Shown here: in pieces, positions 51,294 through 59,448 of the stretch
Layout: each line of letters starts with the position of its first letter
Position numbering within the stretch: the stretch's first letter is position 1
NCBI GenBank assembly: GCA_964525605.1
Contig: CAZGKT010000001.1
Coordinates: 124,001 to 188,000, forward strand
Direction: 5' to 3'
Length of the DNA: 64,000 nucleotides
Source: CAVTWJ01 sp964525605
GTDB taxonomy: Bacteria > Oederibacteriota > Muellerivitia > Muellerivitales > Muellerivitaceae
Notes under the pieces: model-generated
Seen by the model: only the letters and a program-made list of their open reading frames with translations
Databases searched by the model: none
Told to the model about the DNA's origin: nothing
Made by a program: the position numbers and the translations under genes

Positions 51294-52252
51294 CGAACTT
51301 TCCTCCCATCGTTATTTACGGTTAACAAAGGCTTTTGGGCAAAGCAATCGAGGTTTGATTTTGAACAACGAGTGGCAAAACTACATCCAGAAGCAACATC
51401 ATTTGGCGTTTTATCCCTTCCGTTATTCACGTTTAAATTGTCTGTTTTCTTATTCTTTTTTAAAAGAGACACAATCAAAGTTTCTGTATATGGGTGCAGG
51501 GGATTTGTCAGAACATCTAAAGTCTTTCCTTCCTCTACCACTTGACCCGCATAAATCACTGCCACCCTGTCACAAAAACCTTCCACTAATCGGAGATTAT
51601 GCGTGATAAATAATAAGGAGAATTTTCGGGTCTTTATTTCTTTTTTGAGCAATTGAAGAATTTGGCTTTGAACCGTTACATCCAGGGAAGTGGTGGGCTC
51701 ATCTGCGATCAAAAGCCCCGGGGAAGCGGCTAAAGCCATGGCGATTCCAACTCGTTGACACATACCGCCGGAAAGTTGATGGGGATATTGACGGTAAATT
51801 CGATCAGGATCAGGAAGCCCCATTTCATAAAAAAGACGAATAACTTCAGTCGTAGCCATTGGCGCATTATTAATCGGGCCACATTCACTGTTCAAAGCCT
51901 CACGGACTTGTTCTCCAACCGTGATGAGAGGATTTAACGCTGATAACGGATCCTGAAATATGATAGAAATTTTTTTGCCGCGTATATCAGGCCAAATTTT
52001 TTCGTCTGCCTTCGTTAAATCCCTCCCCTCAAAACATATGGAGCCTTCAGTTATTTTCATTTTTGCAGTGGGAAGCAAGTTAACAATCGCCAATGCAGAA
52101 ATGGTCTTGCCGCATCCCGACTCGCCTACCAAAGCAAGTTTTTGACCAGAATAGAGGTCAATATCAAACCCGTTTAAAATTTGTCTTTGGAAATTTCCAT
52201 CAGCATCAAAAAGACCGATTTTTAAATTTTTAATTTCTAAAACGGGTACCAA
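51275..52252 (-). CDS. Oligopeptide-type ABC transporter ATPase (OppD/DppD)
   Basis: 325 residues. Walker A GESGCGKTI, signature LSGGMCQRVGIAMAL, Walker B LLIADEPTTSLDV and the C-terminal Cys region CSFATRCSKSNLDC. TTG start with AAGGA upstream. Overlaps the partner ATPase. The two together are the cytoplasmic half of a peptide or nickel-type importer. Confidence 0.9.
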   Translation of the reverse strand: MVPVLEIKNLKIGLFDADGNFQRQILNGFDIDLYSGQKLALVGESGCGKTISALAIVNLLPTAKMKITEGSICFEGRDLTKADEKIWPDIRGKKISIIFQDPLSALNPLITVGEQVREALNSECGPINNAPMATTEVIRLFYEMGLPDPDRIYRQYPHQLSGGMCQRVGIAMALAASPGLLIADEPTTSLDVTVQSQILQLLKKEIKTRKFSLLFITHNLRLVEGFCDRVAVIYAGQVVEEGKTLDVLTNPLHPYTETLIVSLLKKNKKTDNLNVNNGRDKTPNDVASGCSFATRCSKSNLDCFAQKPLLTVNNDGRKVRCFYPL

Positions 52253-52278
52253 TGCTGTCCTTGTGTTTTATGTTTGGG

Positions 52279-53049
52279 TTAGAAGTCTTCCATGTTACCG
52301 AAGCGAACATCCAAACTTGGGAAATCAACCACAGCATAATTCCCTTGAAATAGGGGGCCAGGGTTCACCACCGTGGTTTTGCCCATTTTCACCAAACCTT
52401 GCCCCAATTTTGCGCGGCCACAAATGACAAGAGTAGGTGAAACCCTTTCAATAATTTCATTGATTAACAAAACTCCACAATGTTCACCGTCAGACATATC
52501 CAAACGACAGACAGGCGGGGAATGGAACAGCAAAATCTTATCCCCTGGGAAATACTCCAAACGCCTAAGCGAAAATTCAGCCCATGAGGTTGAATATTGA
52601 AGGATCAATTCCCTTTGATCTTCGCTCAATGTTATTTCACCTCCGAAACCCGCCACCGAAAAAGCTTCCTCATGGTGAAGCATTTCATGCGTTGGCTGTA
52701 AATTGGGGTAGATGCTCGAAAGATTGTAAATGGTTTTGAAATAATGGGCCTCGGGCGCATCCTCCAAACCCGGTATCTCATAGATGGTTTTTTGTGTGTC
52801 CGCCAGGGCCAATAAAAACTGCTGGAGATGGATGCTGTCCTCGTGAAATTCTTTTTGTATCACTGGGGAATCAAGGTCGGGTTTGCTGTGAAACTTTCGC
52901 GCCGTCTCATATTCTAACAACCTTTTTTCACCACGCATGGATCCGCCACAATAGAAAATAAAATCTGGTTCCTCATTCCGCACCAACAAAGGAATGAAGG
53001 GCAAATATTTGGTGGCACCTTGATAATCGGAAAGGCAAATAAATTTCAA
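52279..53049 (-). CDS. Metallophosphoesterase-fold protein, metal site degenerate
   Basis: 256 residues from the TTG at 53049, which has GGGGG upstream and opens M-K-F-I-C-L-S-D-Y, like many calcineurin-like phosphoesterases. The fold is recognisable from SD8-Y-Q-G, C-G35-G36, IPGLEDAP, HSPP, LVICGRAKLGQG and VVNPGPLFQGNYAVV. Against the usual ligands, the first His is Gln, GD is GG, GN(H) is GLED, and the GHxH motif is GRAK. So most metal ligands are lost; a pseudoenzyme or an unusual member is likely. A longer open frame extends to 53097 without a ribosome site. It is divergent from the GalT-like gene. Confidence 0.7.
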   Translation of the reverse strand: MKFICLSDYQGATKYLPFIPLLVRNEEPDFIFYCGGSMRGEKRLLEYETARKFHSKPDLDSPVIQKEFHEDSIHLQQFLLALADTQKTIYEIPGLEDAPEAHYFKTIYNLSSIYPNLQPTHEMLHHEEAFSVAGFGGEITLSEDQRELILQYSTSWAEFSLRRLEYFPGDKILLFHSPPVCRLDMSDGEHCGVLLINEIIERVSPTLVICGRAKLGQGLVKMGKTTVVNPGPLFQGNYAVVDFPSLDVRFGNMEDF

Positions 53050-53183
53050 AGAAACCCCCGGTTTAGTTTTCGCGGCCCGCACCAATTCTGTCGACAACTC
53101 ATATGACTCATTGCTTCAAGTTTCGAGTTTCATTACAATTCAATATAACATTTTCCCACCCTCAATGGATGAGAGAAGGCTCA

Positions 53184-54509
53184 ATGAGGAAATTTCAAAA
53201 TCTATACCTCAAGATGACCGACGGGACTTTAAAACACATCAATCCCCTAACCGGCACAGAGGTTTGGACAGTTCCCGACCGAGCCCACCGCCCTCTGACC
53301 AACCGATCCCTTAGTCCTCCGAAGCTTTTGGAACACCAGGCGAAGGAAAATTATTGCGATTTTTGCACTTCGGGATATTTTCGGACCCCTCCCGAAAAGT
53401 CCCGGTTGATTCAAAACTGGGACGGCCATTATCAGAAGCTTGATAAGGTCAACCCTGACATGATTGACGCCACGAAGTCGGTTTTCCGCCGGGTGGCCAA
53501 TTTATTTGAGATCGTCACGATCGATTATTGGGTCAAAAACCACGGTTTTAAATTATCACTTCCCCAATCCCAATGGATGCAGAATTACCTGGACAATCCG
53601 AAGGGCTGGGAACATGTCAGCCAAATCATCTATACGAAGCTTCGTCTGCTGGGAAAAACTCCGGAAGATATTGAGTCATTGACTTCAAACGATATTCGCA
53701 AACTGTCCGAGTCTTTCTTCGGAGGAGCCCATGAATTGATTATCGCGGGTCGGCATTTCAAACCCGGTGCCACAACGGATCATGAGTATTATTCCTCTGG
53801 AGAAATGTCCGATGAAGAACATTATTGGTTCATGCAATTCACGATCGAAGCCTTGACGGATATTTATCAGCACAATCCCTTCATCCGATATGTGACTATT
53901 TTTCAAAACTGGCTTCAACCCGCCGGAGCATCCCTTGATCATCTTCACAAACAGCTCGTGGGCCTAGACGAATGGGGGACCTCTATTCAAGCCGAGGTGG
54001 AAATCGCCCGGGATCATCCCAACATTTACAATGACGCCATTATTAATTTTTCCGCCCAAAACCACCTGATTTTCGCTGAGAACGATCATGCGATCGCCCT
54101 AGCGGAACTCGGACACCGCTTTCCCACCTTAGCAATCTATTCCAAATCTAAAAATGCCCGCCCCGAGGAACATACTCCGGAAGAGTTGCGAGGATTTTCC
54201 GATCTGGTTCACGCCTGTCACGCCGCCATGGGAAGTCATATTCCCTGTAACGAGGAATGGTATTATTCTCCCCGGGACGCGGTAAATGTCATGCCTTGGC
54301 ATATCCTTATCAAGTGGAGGACCGTTAATCAGGCGGGTTTTGAAGGTGGAACCAAAATATACATTAACCCGCTCTCCCCAGTCGCAGTGAGGGATATCAT
54401 TGTTCCAAGACTCTACGAATTACGACACACCGGAAAATTAAAAAATTTGCGGATCGCCACCGAATGCGTCCTAACCCCAAATCCGCTTCAATACTGCCAA
54501 AACAAGTAA
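53184..54509 (+). CDS. DUF4921/GalT-like protein
   Basis: 441 residues of the DUF4921 type, related to galactose-1-phosphate uridylyltransferase (HIT superfamily). It opens with a conserved DGTLKHINPLTGTEVWTVP block, has zinc-site-like CDFC (about 63-66), and the nucleotidyl-transfer-like A-S-L-D-H-L-H-K-Q region (near 255). The HxHxQ catalytic triad appears as H-L-H-K-Q. A longer frame begins at 53103, but the ATG at 53184 has AGAAGG just upstream. Nucleotide-sugar chemistry is inferred; the substrate is unknown. It converges on the membrane gene at 54521 with an 11-base gap. Confidence 0.72.
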   Translation: MRKFQNLYLKMTDGTLKHINPLTGTEVWTVPDRAHRPLTNRSLSPPKLLEHQAKENYCDFCTSGYFRTPPEKSRLIQNWDGHYQKLDKVNPDMIDATKSVFRRVANLFEIVTIDYWVKNHGFKLSLPQSQWMQNYLDNPKGWEHVSQIIYTKLRLLGKTPEDIESLTSNDIRKLSESFFGGAHELIIAGRHFKPGATTDHEYYSSGEMSDEEHYWFMQFTIEALTDIYQHNPFIRYVTIFQNWLQPAGASLDHLHKQLVGLDEWGTSIQAEVEIARDHPNIYNDAIINFSAQNHLIFAENDHAIALAELGHRFPTLAIYSKSKNARPEEHTPEELRGFSDLVHACHAAMGSHIPCNEEWYYSPRDAVNVMPWHILIKWRTVNQAGFEGGTKIYINPLSPVAVRDIIVPRLYELRHTGKLKNLRIATECVLTPNPLQYCQNK

Positions 54510-54520
54510 AATCCACACAA

Positions 54521-56800
54521 TCATTCGACTTGTCGGTAATCTTTCAAAGCTCCTTTGCACAAACTTCCGACGTCAATGGATTTACCATAAACCATTCCTC
54601 CATTGCCTGGTGCCATTCTTAAATAACACCCGAGGGCCCGTGCAGCACTTTTTTTGTCTCCCGCGCTTAAGTCAACGCGTCTTTCAATCTCATACCCCCA
54701 TCCCCACTCAGGACAACGTTTTAATAATAGTTTAGCTTCTTCTAATCCCTCGCGAACATTATCTGGATTCGATTCCACCAACCGAATAATTTTTTCCTGC
54801 AACCCCGGCAAATCCTTTAACGGGAAGGAATGTGGGGATGGCGTTTCCTCAACAAGATACACTGTGCAATTTTCAAGGCAAAGAAGGGGGTTGGCATAGT
54901 GCTTCCAAAATTCGATGTATGAAACCTCCGGTATCCCAGTTACCTCAAATCCCTTCTCCTTCCCCGACATCATGACCGCCTCTTCCCTTTGATACAGGAT
55001 GTATTTAACACCTTCTTCCTTTAATCGTCTGGCCAATCCCTCTGCCGTCTGAGCACTTGCCGCCCACTTGAAAAGAATTGGTTCTTTCCAAAAGAAATCA
55101 ACATACGACATTCGGCACAGGGGATAGGTTTGGAAAACCCCAAAGGCCAAAACCTTATCCCGCGGAGAGGAGTTATTTTCTATTTCGCGATAAGCAGCAT
55201 AGGTATCCAAGTTAAAAGAATAATTTCTTTTAAGGCGAACCAACGAATCTTCCATTCCGATAGCCGTGGCATAGGGAGCGGTCGTTTGAATTTGCGTGAA
55301 AAGAGTTAACACGAACGAAAAAATGATCCCCACGAAAAATATTAATTTCGCCTTCGATCCCCCGTCCCGAAAGGCCTCGCCCCAAAGAAAAGTGGCCAGA
55401 ACCAATAATGCCAAGCAACCACCCGATCCATGTCTGAGGTTCGTACAAAGTAGAGCCCAGATCCCAAAATAAATTAAAGTGAATATGATCAATAGAAAAA
55501 TTCTTTTTTCTCTAGTTTTAATCCATACCCCCCATGGCAAGGACATAAAAACCAATGGCGTCCAGGAAGCCCCCAATCCATTTTCAGGGGTAAAAAAAAC
55601 AAGCCAAAGCCGCTTTAACGATTCAAAAATATTTTCGCCGAAAATCCTTCCCGTGTCGGTCCAAAGCGCCATTTCCATAGAGGGATCAAACCCTGGAGGT
55701 CCACCGAAAACACCTGTCCCGAGAGGATAAACAGGGTTCCCATTGGCCATTCCATTTCGTAAATACCAGGGTAATGGGCAAAGAACAAAAACAGCAAATA
55801 ACACCCAATTCATCTTTGTTTTAAATACTCCCGGCTTTGCAAGCAAAAGCAATGCGGTTACCCCCACCATCCCCAACAGCGCCGTGTATTTCGTGGCAAT
55901 AGCCGCGCCCATAAAAAAGAACCCGTTCAGAAGCCAAACCTTTTGGCGCGGTTTTTCAATAAATTCCAAAAGCGAGATCAGGGATAAAATCTCAAACAGA
56001 GCCAAATGTCCCTCGACATATCCCCATGCAAACAATGCCAAAAAGAAGGGACAGGTTAAAAAGATGCAGGGCCCTAGATACGCGGGAAATCCTTTGGAAG
56101 CGGGATATACCATTAAAATCCAAACGGTCAATCCTACTGAGATGGCCATGGAAGCTTTCGCCATAAATTCTCCGCCCATAGCCCAAAATCCGGCCCAAAT
56201 CATTTCAACGAATTTGGGCATATCCCCTGTGTGATTTGTCCAATGAATGGGGAGCGAGTGAAGTCTCACCACTTCGCCTGCAAAGCGGAAATGATCCAAT
56301 ACCGCGTCCCAAATTAAAGGGGGTGATAAAAACTCAAACATCCAGACACAAAGAATGAAAATTCCACCCCCGATCACCCAGGGTTTCAGAACCGGAATTT
56401 TAAAATTTTTAACCCGGGATACAAAATCAAATAATCCTCGGGGAACGAAGGGCAGAAAAAAACAAATAGCTGTCAGGGGAAATAAAAGTCCATTAACCGC
56501 CCATCCAAACGAATAACATGAAAACATGCACAGGACCGCGGTATGGGCAAAAGGATCTCGAAGTTTTGAATCCAAAGAGCCAAGAAAAAGTCTCGAGATT
56601 GAAGAGGCCCACCCGCACCAGCCAAGCCAAACCGGGATGGCCATTAAGATCGCTGTCAGACGAATACGCCAATAGTCCCCCGCGAGGCTCGGATCCCAGG
56701 GAGTGTCCAAAAGTATGCGAAACGAGGGATGTAAAAATGAAAATTTTGTTGCCAAAAGAAAAAGAACGAAAAAGAAGAGTGAAAAAAGCGTTCGGGTCAA
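54521..56800 (-). CDS. GT-C-type (GT39-like) membrane protein
   Basis: 759 residues. About 11 helices with a GT-C-like acidic loop, W-D-A-V-L-D-H (164-170), a following HTGDMPKFVEMIWA and a second loop, then a soluble C-terminal part from about 520 that ends in a TPR-like helical segment (ALLLKRCPEWGWGYEIER...). TTG start with AAAGG upstream. No close family name comes from the sequence; it resembles ArnT/PMT-type sugar transferases. Fourth of the large membrane sugar enzymes in the window. Confidence 0.68.
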   Translation of the reverse strand: MTRTLFSLFFFVLFLLATKFSFLHPSFRILLDTPWDPSLAGDYWRIRLTAILMAIPVWLGWCGWASSISRLFLGSLDSKLRDPFAHTAVLCMFSCYSFGWAVNGLLFPLTAICFFLPFVPRGLFDFVSRVKNFKIPVLKPWVIGGGIFILCVWMFEFLSPPLIWDAVLDHFRFAGEVVRLHSLPIHWTNHTGDMPKFVEMIWAGFWAMGGEFMAKASMAISVGLTVWILMVYPASKGFPAYLGPCIFLTCPFFLALFAWGYVEGHLALFEILSLISLLEFIEKPRQKVWLLNGFFFMGAAIATKYTALLGMVGVTALLLLAKPGVFKTKMNWVLFAVFVLCPLPWYLRNGMANGNPVYPLGTGVFGGPPGFDPSMEMALWTDTGRIFGENIFESLKRLWLVFFTPENGLGASWTPLVFMSLPWGVWIKTREKRIFLLIIFTLIYFGIWALLCTNLRHGSGGCLALLVLATFLWGEAFRDGGSKAKLIFFVGIIFSFVLTLFTQIQTTAPYATAIGMEDSLVRLKRNYSFNLDTYAAYREIENNSSPRDKVLAFGVFQTYPLCRMSYVDFFWKEPILFKWAASAQTAEGLARRLKEEGVKYILYQREEAVMMSGKEKGFEVTGIPEVSYIEFWKHYANPLLCLENCTVYLVEETPSPHSFPLKDLPGLQEKIIRLVESNPDNVREGLEEAKLLLKRCPEWGWGYEIERRVDLSAGDKKSAARALGCYLRMAPGNGGMVYGKSIDVGSLCKGALKDYRQVE

Positions 56801-56833
56801 TCCATGGCCTTTAAATCATACTTACCGGTTGGT

Positions 56834-56861
56834 TTGACAATCAGTGTTCAAAAAGTATAAT
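56834..56861 (+). promoter_or_regulatory. Consensus promoter for tRNA-Leu
   Basis: Perfect TTGACA, 16-base spacer, perfect TATAAT, about 45 bases before the tRNA. The strongest promoter match in the window. Confidence 0.85.
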
Positions 56862-56906
56862 ACGCTTCCTTTCCATTGGAAGGAATCAGCCTTCACGTTG
56901 ATTTAA

Positions 56907-56990
56907 GCCCGGGTGGTGAAATGGCAGACACGTACGCTTGAGGTGCGTATGGGGAAACCCGTGCGGGTTCGAGTCCCGCCTCGGGCACCA
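56907..56990 (+). tRNA. tRNA-Leu (anticodon GAG)
   Basis: 84 bases, type II with a variable arm (ATGGGGAAACCCGT), encoded CCA. Acceptor GCCCGGG pairs with CTCGGGC (one G-T). Anticodon loop CTTGAGG gives GAG, reading CTC/CTT. It is a single-gene unit with its own promoter and terminator. Confidence 0.95.
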
Positions 56991-57004
56991 TTTTGAACAA
57001 ATTC

Positions 57005-57040
57005 AAAGCCACAAATTCCTTAGGAATTTGTGGCTTTTTT
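57005..57040 (+). terminator. Terminator after tRNA-Leu
   Basis: 15-base perfect stem AAAGCCACAAATTCC/GGAATTTGTGGCTTT with a TTA loop and a trailing T6, 14 bases after the tRNA. Confidence 0.9.
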
Positions 57041-57091
57041 ATAAAGAGAAATTGATAGTACCCCGCCAAAGGGCGGGTTCACCATTAAAAC

Positions 57092-57128
57092 AAAAAACCG
57101 TGAAACCTTATCGGGTTCACGGTTTTTT
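57092..57128. terminator. Terminator after the secreted-protein/reductase operon
   Basis: Stem AAAAAACCGTGAAACC/GGGTTCACGGTTTTTT with one A-G mismatch, with T tracts on both strands. It ends the minus genes at 57161 and could also stop plus transcripts. Confidence 0.8.
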
Positions 57129-57160
57129 CACCGAACTTTCAGCCTTATTTTGAATTTGTC

Positions 57161-58222
57161 CTACTTCATCTTCTCTTTCACCGCCAAAGCGTCCGGGTTA
57201 TCACTCTGGAAAGTAAAGGCGGTTTTTAAATAAAAAGTCGCGTCCTTTTTTGATCCTTTGTCCAGCAGAGCTTGTGCGACTGCCGCATAGTATGTGGCTC
57301 TCATGGACGCGAAATCCTTTCCAACGATTCCGCTTTTGTGAACTTCTTGGAAAAATGCGCTAGCTTCCTGCCCGAGTTGGGCGATTTTATTATCTTGAAT
57401 CCGGGCCGGTACTATTTCGGTCTTTAGTTTCACAAGAGAAGCCTGAGCGTCCAAGGGTTCATCCCACCATCCCTTTCCCTTCTTTTTAGGCGCCGCTGCC
57501 ACTGCAACGGGAGTCGCGGCAGAGACCACCACCGCCGGTGCCGTGACGGGCACAGGAGTCGCAATTCGAAGAGAGCTTCCAGCCCAAGTACCCGCGGCCG
57601 AAACCACGATTTGATCCACATACAGATCCTGCGTCTCGTCCCAATCAAAAGCATGGTCCGCTGTCGCTCGATCCTTGGGGGTTTCCTTCGCGGAACAAAG
57701 AATCTCGTTCGGGGTAACCGCCGCAAAAAGCTGGGGCGACATAACTTCTAATACCGGCTTCATTGTACCGGCCAGATAGGTGTAACCCCGAACCACCTGG
57801 TTTCCCTTCAAGTCATCCCGTTGATAAATGAGAAAGACGTGCCTTTTTTCAGTGTCCGTGAAGACCTTGACCCAGAGAATGGGACCGCCGTCATCCGAGA
57901 AATTTTTGATGTACTTCTTCTGGGTCGGATCGTAAAAACAAACCGCCAAGGTCTGGCTGTGGGGTTTGTCTAAATCACCGACCGGAACAGCCTGGCGGTA
58001 TATCAAAATCAAATCCCTTTGGTTCAAGCCCCTCACATCCTCGAAATCGAACAAGCCCTTGCTTTCCAGTTTCCCATCGTCGGAAAGCCATGGAAGATTC
58101 TCAAGTAAATGATCCTTGGGTAGAACCGAATCGGTCGGGGAATCCTGAGCCCAAACCCTGACCGGCAAAGTTGTCCACGCCAAAACTGCCAAAACGATGA
58201 TTCCCTTTATCCCCTTGCACAT
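57161..58222 (-). CDS. Secreted protein of unknown function
   Basis: 353 residues. Residues about 1-26 are a signal peptide (ending VRVWAQ), then an acidic soluble domain to about 230 with FDWDETQDLYVDQIVVS (resembling the end of an integrin-like or lipoprotein domain), a Val/Ala/Pro linker (about 220-250, APVPVTAPAVVV), and a C-terminal helical region (about 270-353) with TPR-like content (ATYYAAVAQALLDKGSKKDATFYLKTAF). ATG with CGGAGGGG upstream. 34 bases after the reductase gene and probably in one operon with it. Not recognised as a named family. Confidence 0.65.
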   Translation of the reverse strand: MCKGIKGIIVLAVLAWTTLPVRVWAQDSPTDSVLPKDHLLENLPWLSDDGKLESKGLFDFEDVRGLNQRDLILIYRQAVPVGDLDKPHSQTLAVCFYDPTQKKYIKNFSDDGGPILWVKVFTDTEKRHVFLIYQRDDLKGNQVVRGYTYLAGTMKPVLEVMSPQLFAAVTPNEILCSAKETPKDRATADHAFDWDETQDLYVDQIVVSAAGTWAGSSLRIATPVPVTAPAVVVSAATPVAVAAAPKKKGKGWWDEPLDAQASLVKLKTEIVPARIQDNKIAQLGQEASAFFQEVHKSGIVGKDFASMRATYYAAVAQALLDKGSKKDATFYLKTAFTFQSDNPDALAVKEKMK

Positions 58223-58256
58223 AAACCCCTCCGGTATAAATCTGCGATTGGCCACA

Positions 58257-59249
58257 TTATCCCTTTATCCAGCCCTCTTGTTGATAAAAACTTGCCGCAT
58301 CCCGCACGCCTTTTTCAAGGTTCCATTGTGGCTTGAAACCCAATTGGGCGCGAATCTTTCCGTTATCACAGGTCCAATGGGTATAAAAAGCCTCTTTTAC
58401 CTTGTCCACATTCAGCATGGAGGCTTTCCCGCTTATTTTCTCAGCCAATTCTCCCGCATAAGCGACAATCCGAACCACCCCCATGGGAATCGGGATGGTT
58501 CGAAATTTCCGCCTCATCGCCTTGCCGATTTCCCGGGTCAGCTCCTGCCAACTGTAGGGTATGCCGTCCGACACGAAATAAACCTGACCTACCGCCTTAG
58601 GCGAATGGCCCGCCAATAGAATGGCGTTCACTAGATCTTGCACATGGACGAAACTGACTTCCTGCTTTAAGGATGGGAGCAAAACCCAGCCATCCTTCAC
58701 CATTTTGAAATAGGCGAAAATATCGGTTTCACGCGGCCCATACACAGCGCCTGGCCGGAGAATCGTCAAGGGAAGTCTTTTTCCGTAAGCCTGGGCTAAT
58801 TCCTCTCCCTTGAATTTCGTCACACCATAAAGCGAAACAGGCTGACAGGGTAAATTTTCTTTGAGGGGCTTTCCGTCCCGGCTAGGTCCCGCCGCAGACA
58901 AAGAGCTGACATAAACAAGCCTTTTCAGCCCTTTCACTTTCAACGCCGCCTCGCACACATTCCGTGTTCCCTCGGCGTTGACCTCGTTTAATTTTATAAA
59001 GCTAGAACCTCGTAATATTCCCGCCAAATGGTAAATGACCTTAACGCCTTGAGCGGCCTTCACCACCGAATCGCGATCCGTGACATCCCCATAGCACAAT
59101 TGAATTTGCGGCCCCACTTTGAAAGGAATTTTGCTTGTCTTGCGAACTAGCAGGTTTACCTTCACGCCGTTTTGGGCCAGTTTTTCCGCCAAGTGGCTTC
59201 CCACAAAGCCGCTTGCGCCGGTCACTAATACTGGGGATGAAAATTTCAT
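58257..59249 (-). CDS. NAD(P)-dependent epimerase/dehydratase-type reductase
   Basis: 330 residues, extended short-chain dehydrogenase. The Rossmann motif T-G-A-S-G-F-V-G (about 10-17) and the catalytic Y-G-V-T-K (near 151-155, after VSSLSAAG) are intact. The start at ATG 59249 has AGGA upstream. It is divergent from the SPT-like gene and shares the intergenic promoter region, so a role as ceramide reductase (CerR-like) is likely by context; by sequence alone a sugar epimerase is possible. Confidence 0.75.
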   Translation of the reverse strand: MKFSSPVLVTGASGFVGSHLAEKLAQNGVKVNLLVRKTSKIPFKVGPQIQLCYGDVTDRDSVVKAAQGVKVIYHLAGILRGSSFIKLNEVNAEGTRNVCEAALKVKGLKRLVYVSSLSAAGPSRDGKPLKENLPCQPVSLYGVTKFKGEELAQAYGKRLPLTILRPGAVYGPRETDIFAYFKMVKDGWVLLPSLKQEVSFVHVQDLVNAILLAGHSPKAVGQVYFVSDGIPYSWQELTREIGKAMRRKFRTIPIPMGVVRIVAYAGELAEKISGKASMLNVDKVKEAFYTHWTCDNGKIRAQLGFKPQWNLEKGVRDAASFYQQEGWIKG

Positions 59250-59278
59250 GGTAAGTCCTGGTTTATTAGGCAAAAAGT

Positions 59279-59307
59279 TTGAACTGGCAAGCGGGCATCA
59301 TTATAAT
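59279..59307 (+). promoter_or_regulatory. Promoter for the SPT-like gene (palindromic -10)
   Basis: TTGAAC (59279-59284), 17-base spacer, perfect TATAAT (59302-59307). The -10 box lies in the self-complementary decamer CATTATAATG (59299-59308). The transcript would have a leader of about 135 bases. Confidence 0.7.
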
Positions 59308-59311
59308 GCCC
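59293..59311. promoter_or_regulatory. Inverted repeat over the divergent promoter (possible operator)
   Basis: GGGCAT-CATTATA-ATGCCC centred on the shared -10 region. A dimeric regulator binding here would block both directions. Confidence 0.55.
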
Positions 59312-59327
59312 CCGCTTCTGGCAACAA
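59300..59327 (-). promoter_or_regulatory. Divergent promoter for the reductase gene
   Basis: On the minus strand the same decamer gives TATAAT (59305-59300), with TTGTTG as the -35 (59327-59322) at a 16-base spacing. About 50 bases from the reductase ATG. Confidence 0.5.
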
Positions 59328-59448
59328 CCTTTCGAACCGTGTTTATACAAAATTTGCCCCTCCGATCGGTTTAAGACCCGCTCCCAATGGGTAAGCCGGA
59401 AAATTCAAGCTGTATTGATTAAACCAACCCAAATCATGAAGAGGCCCC

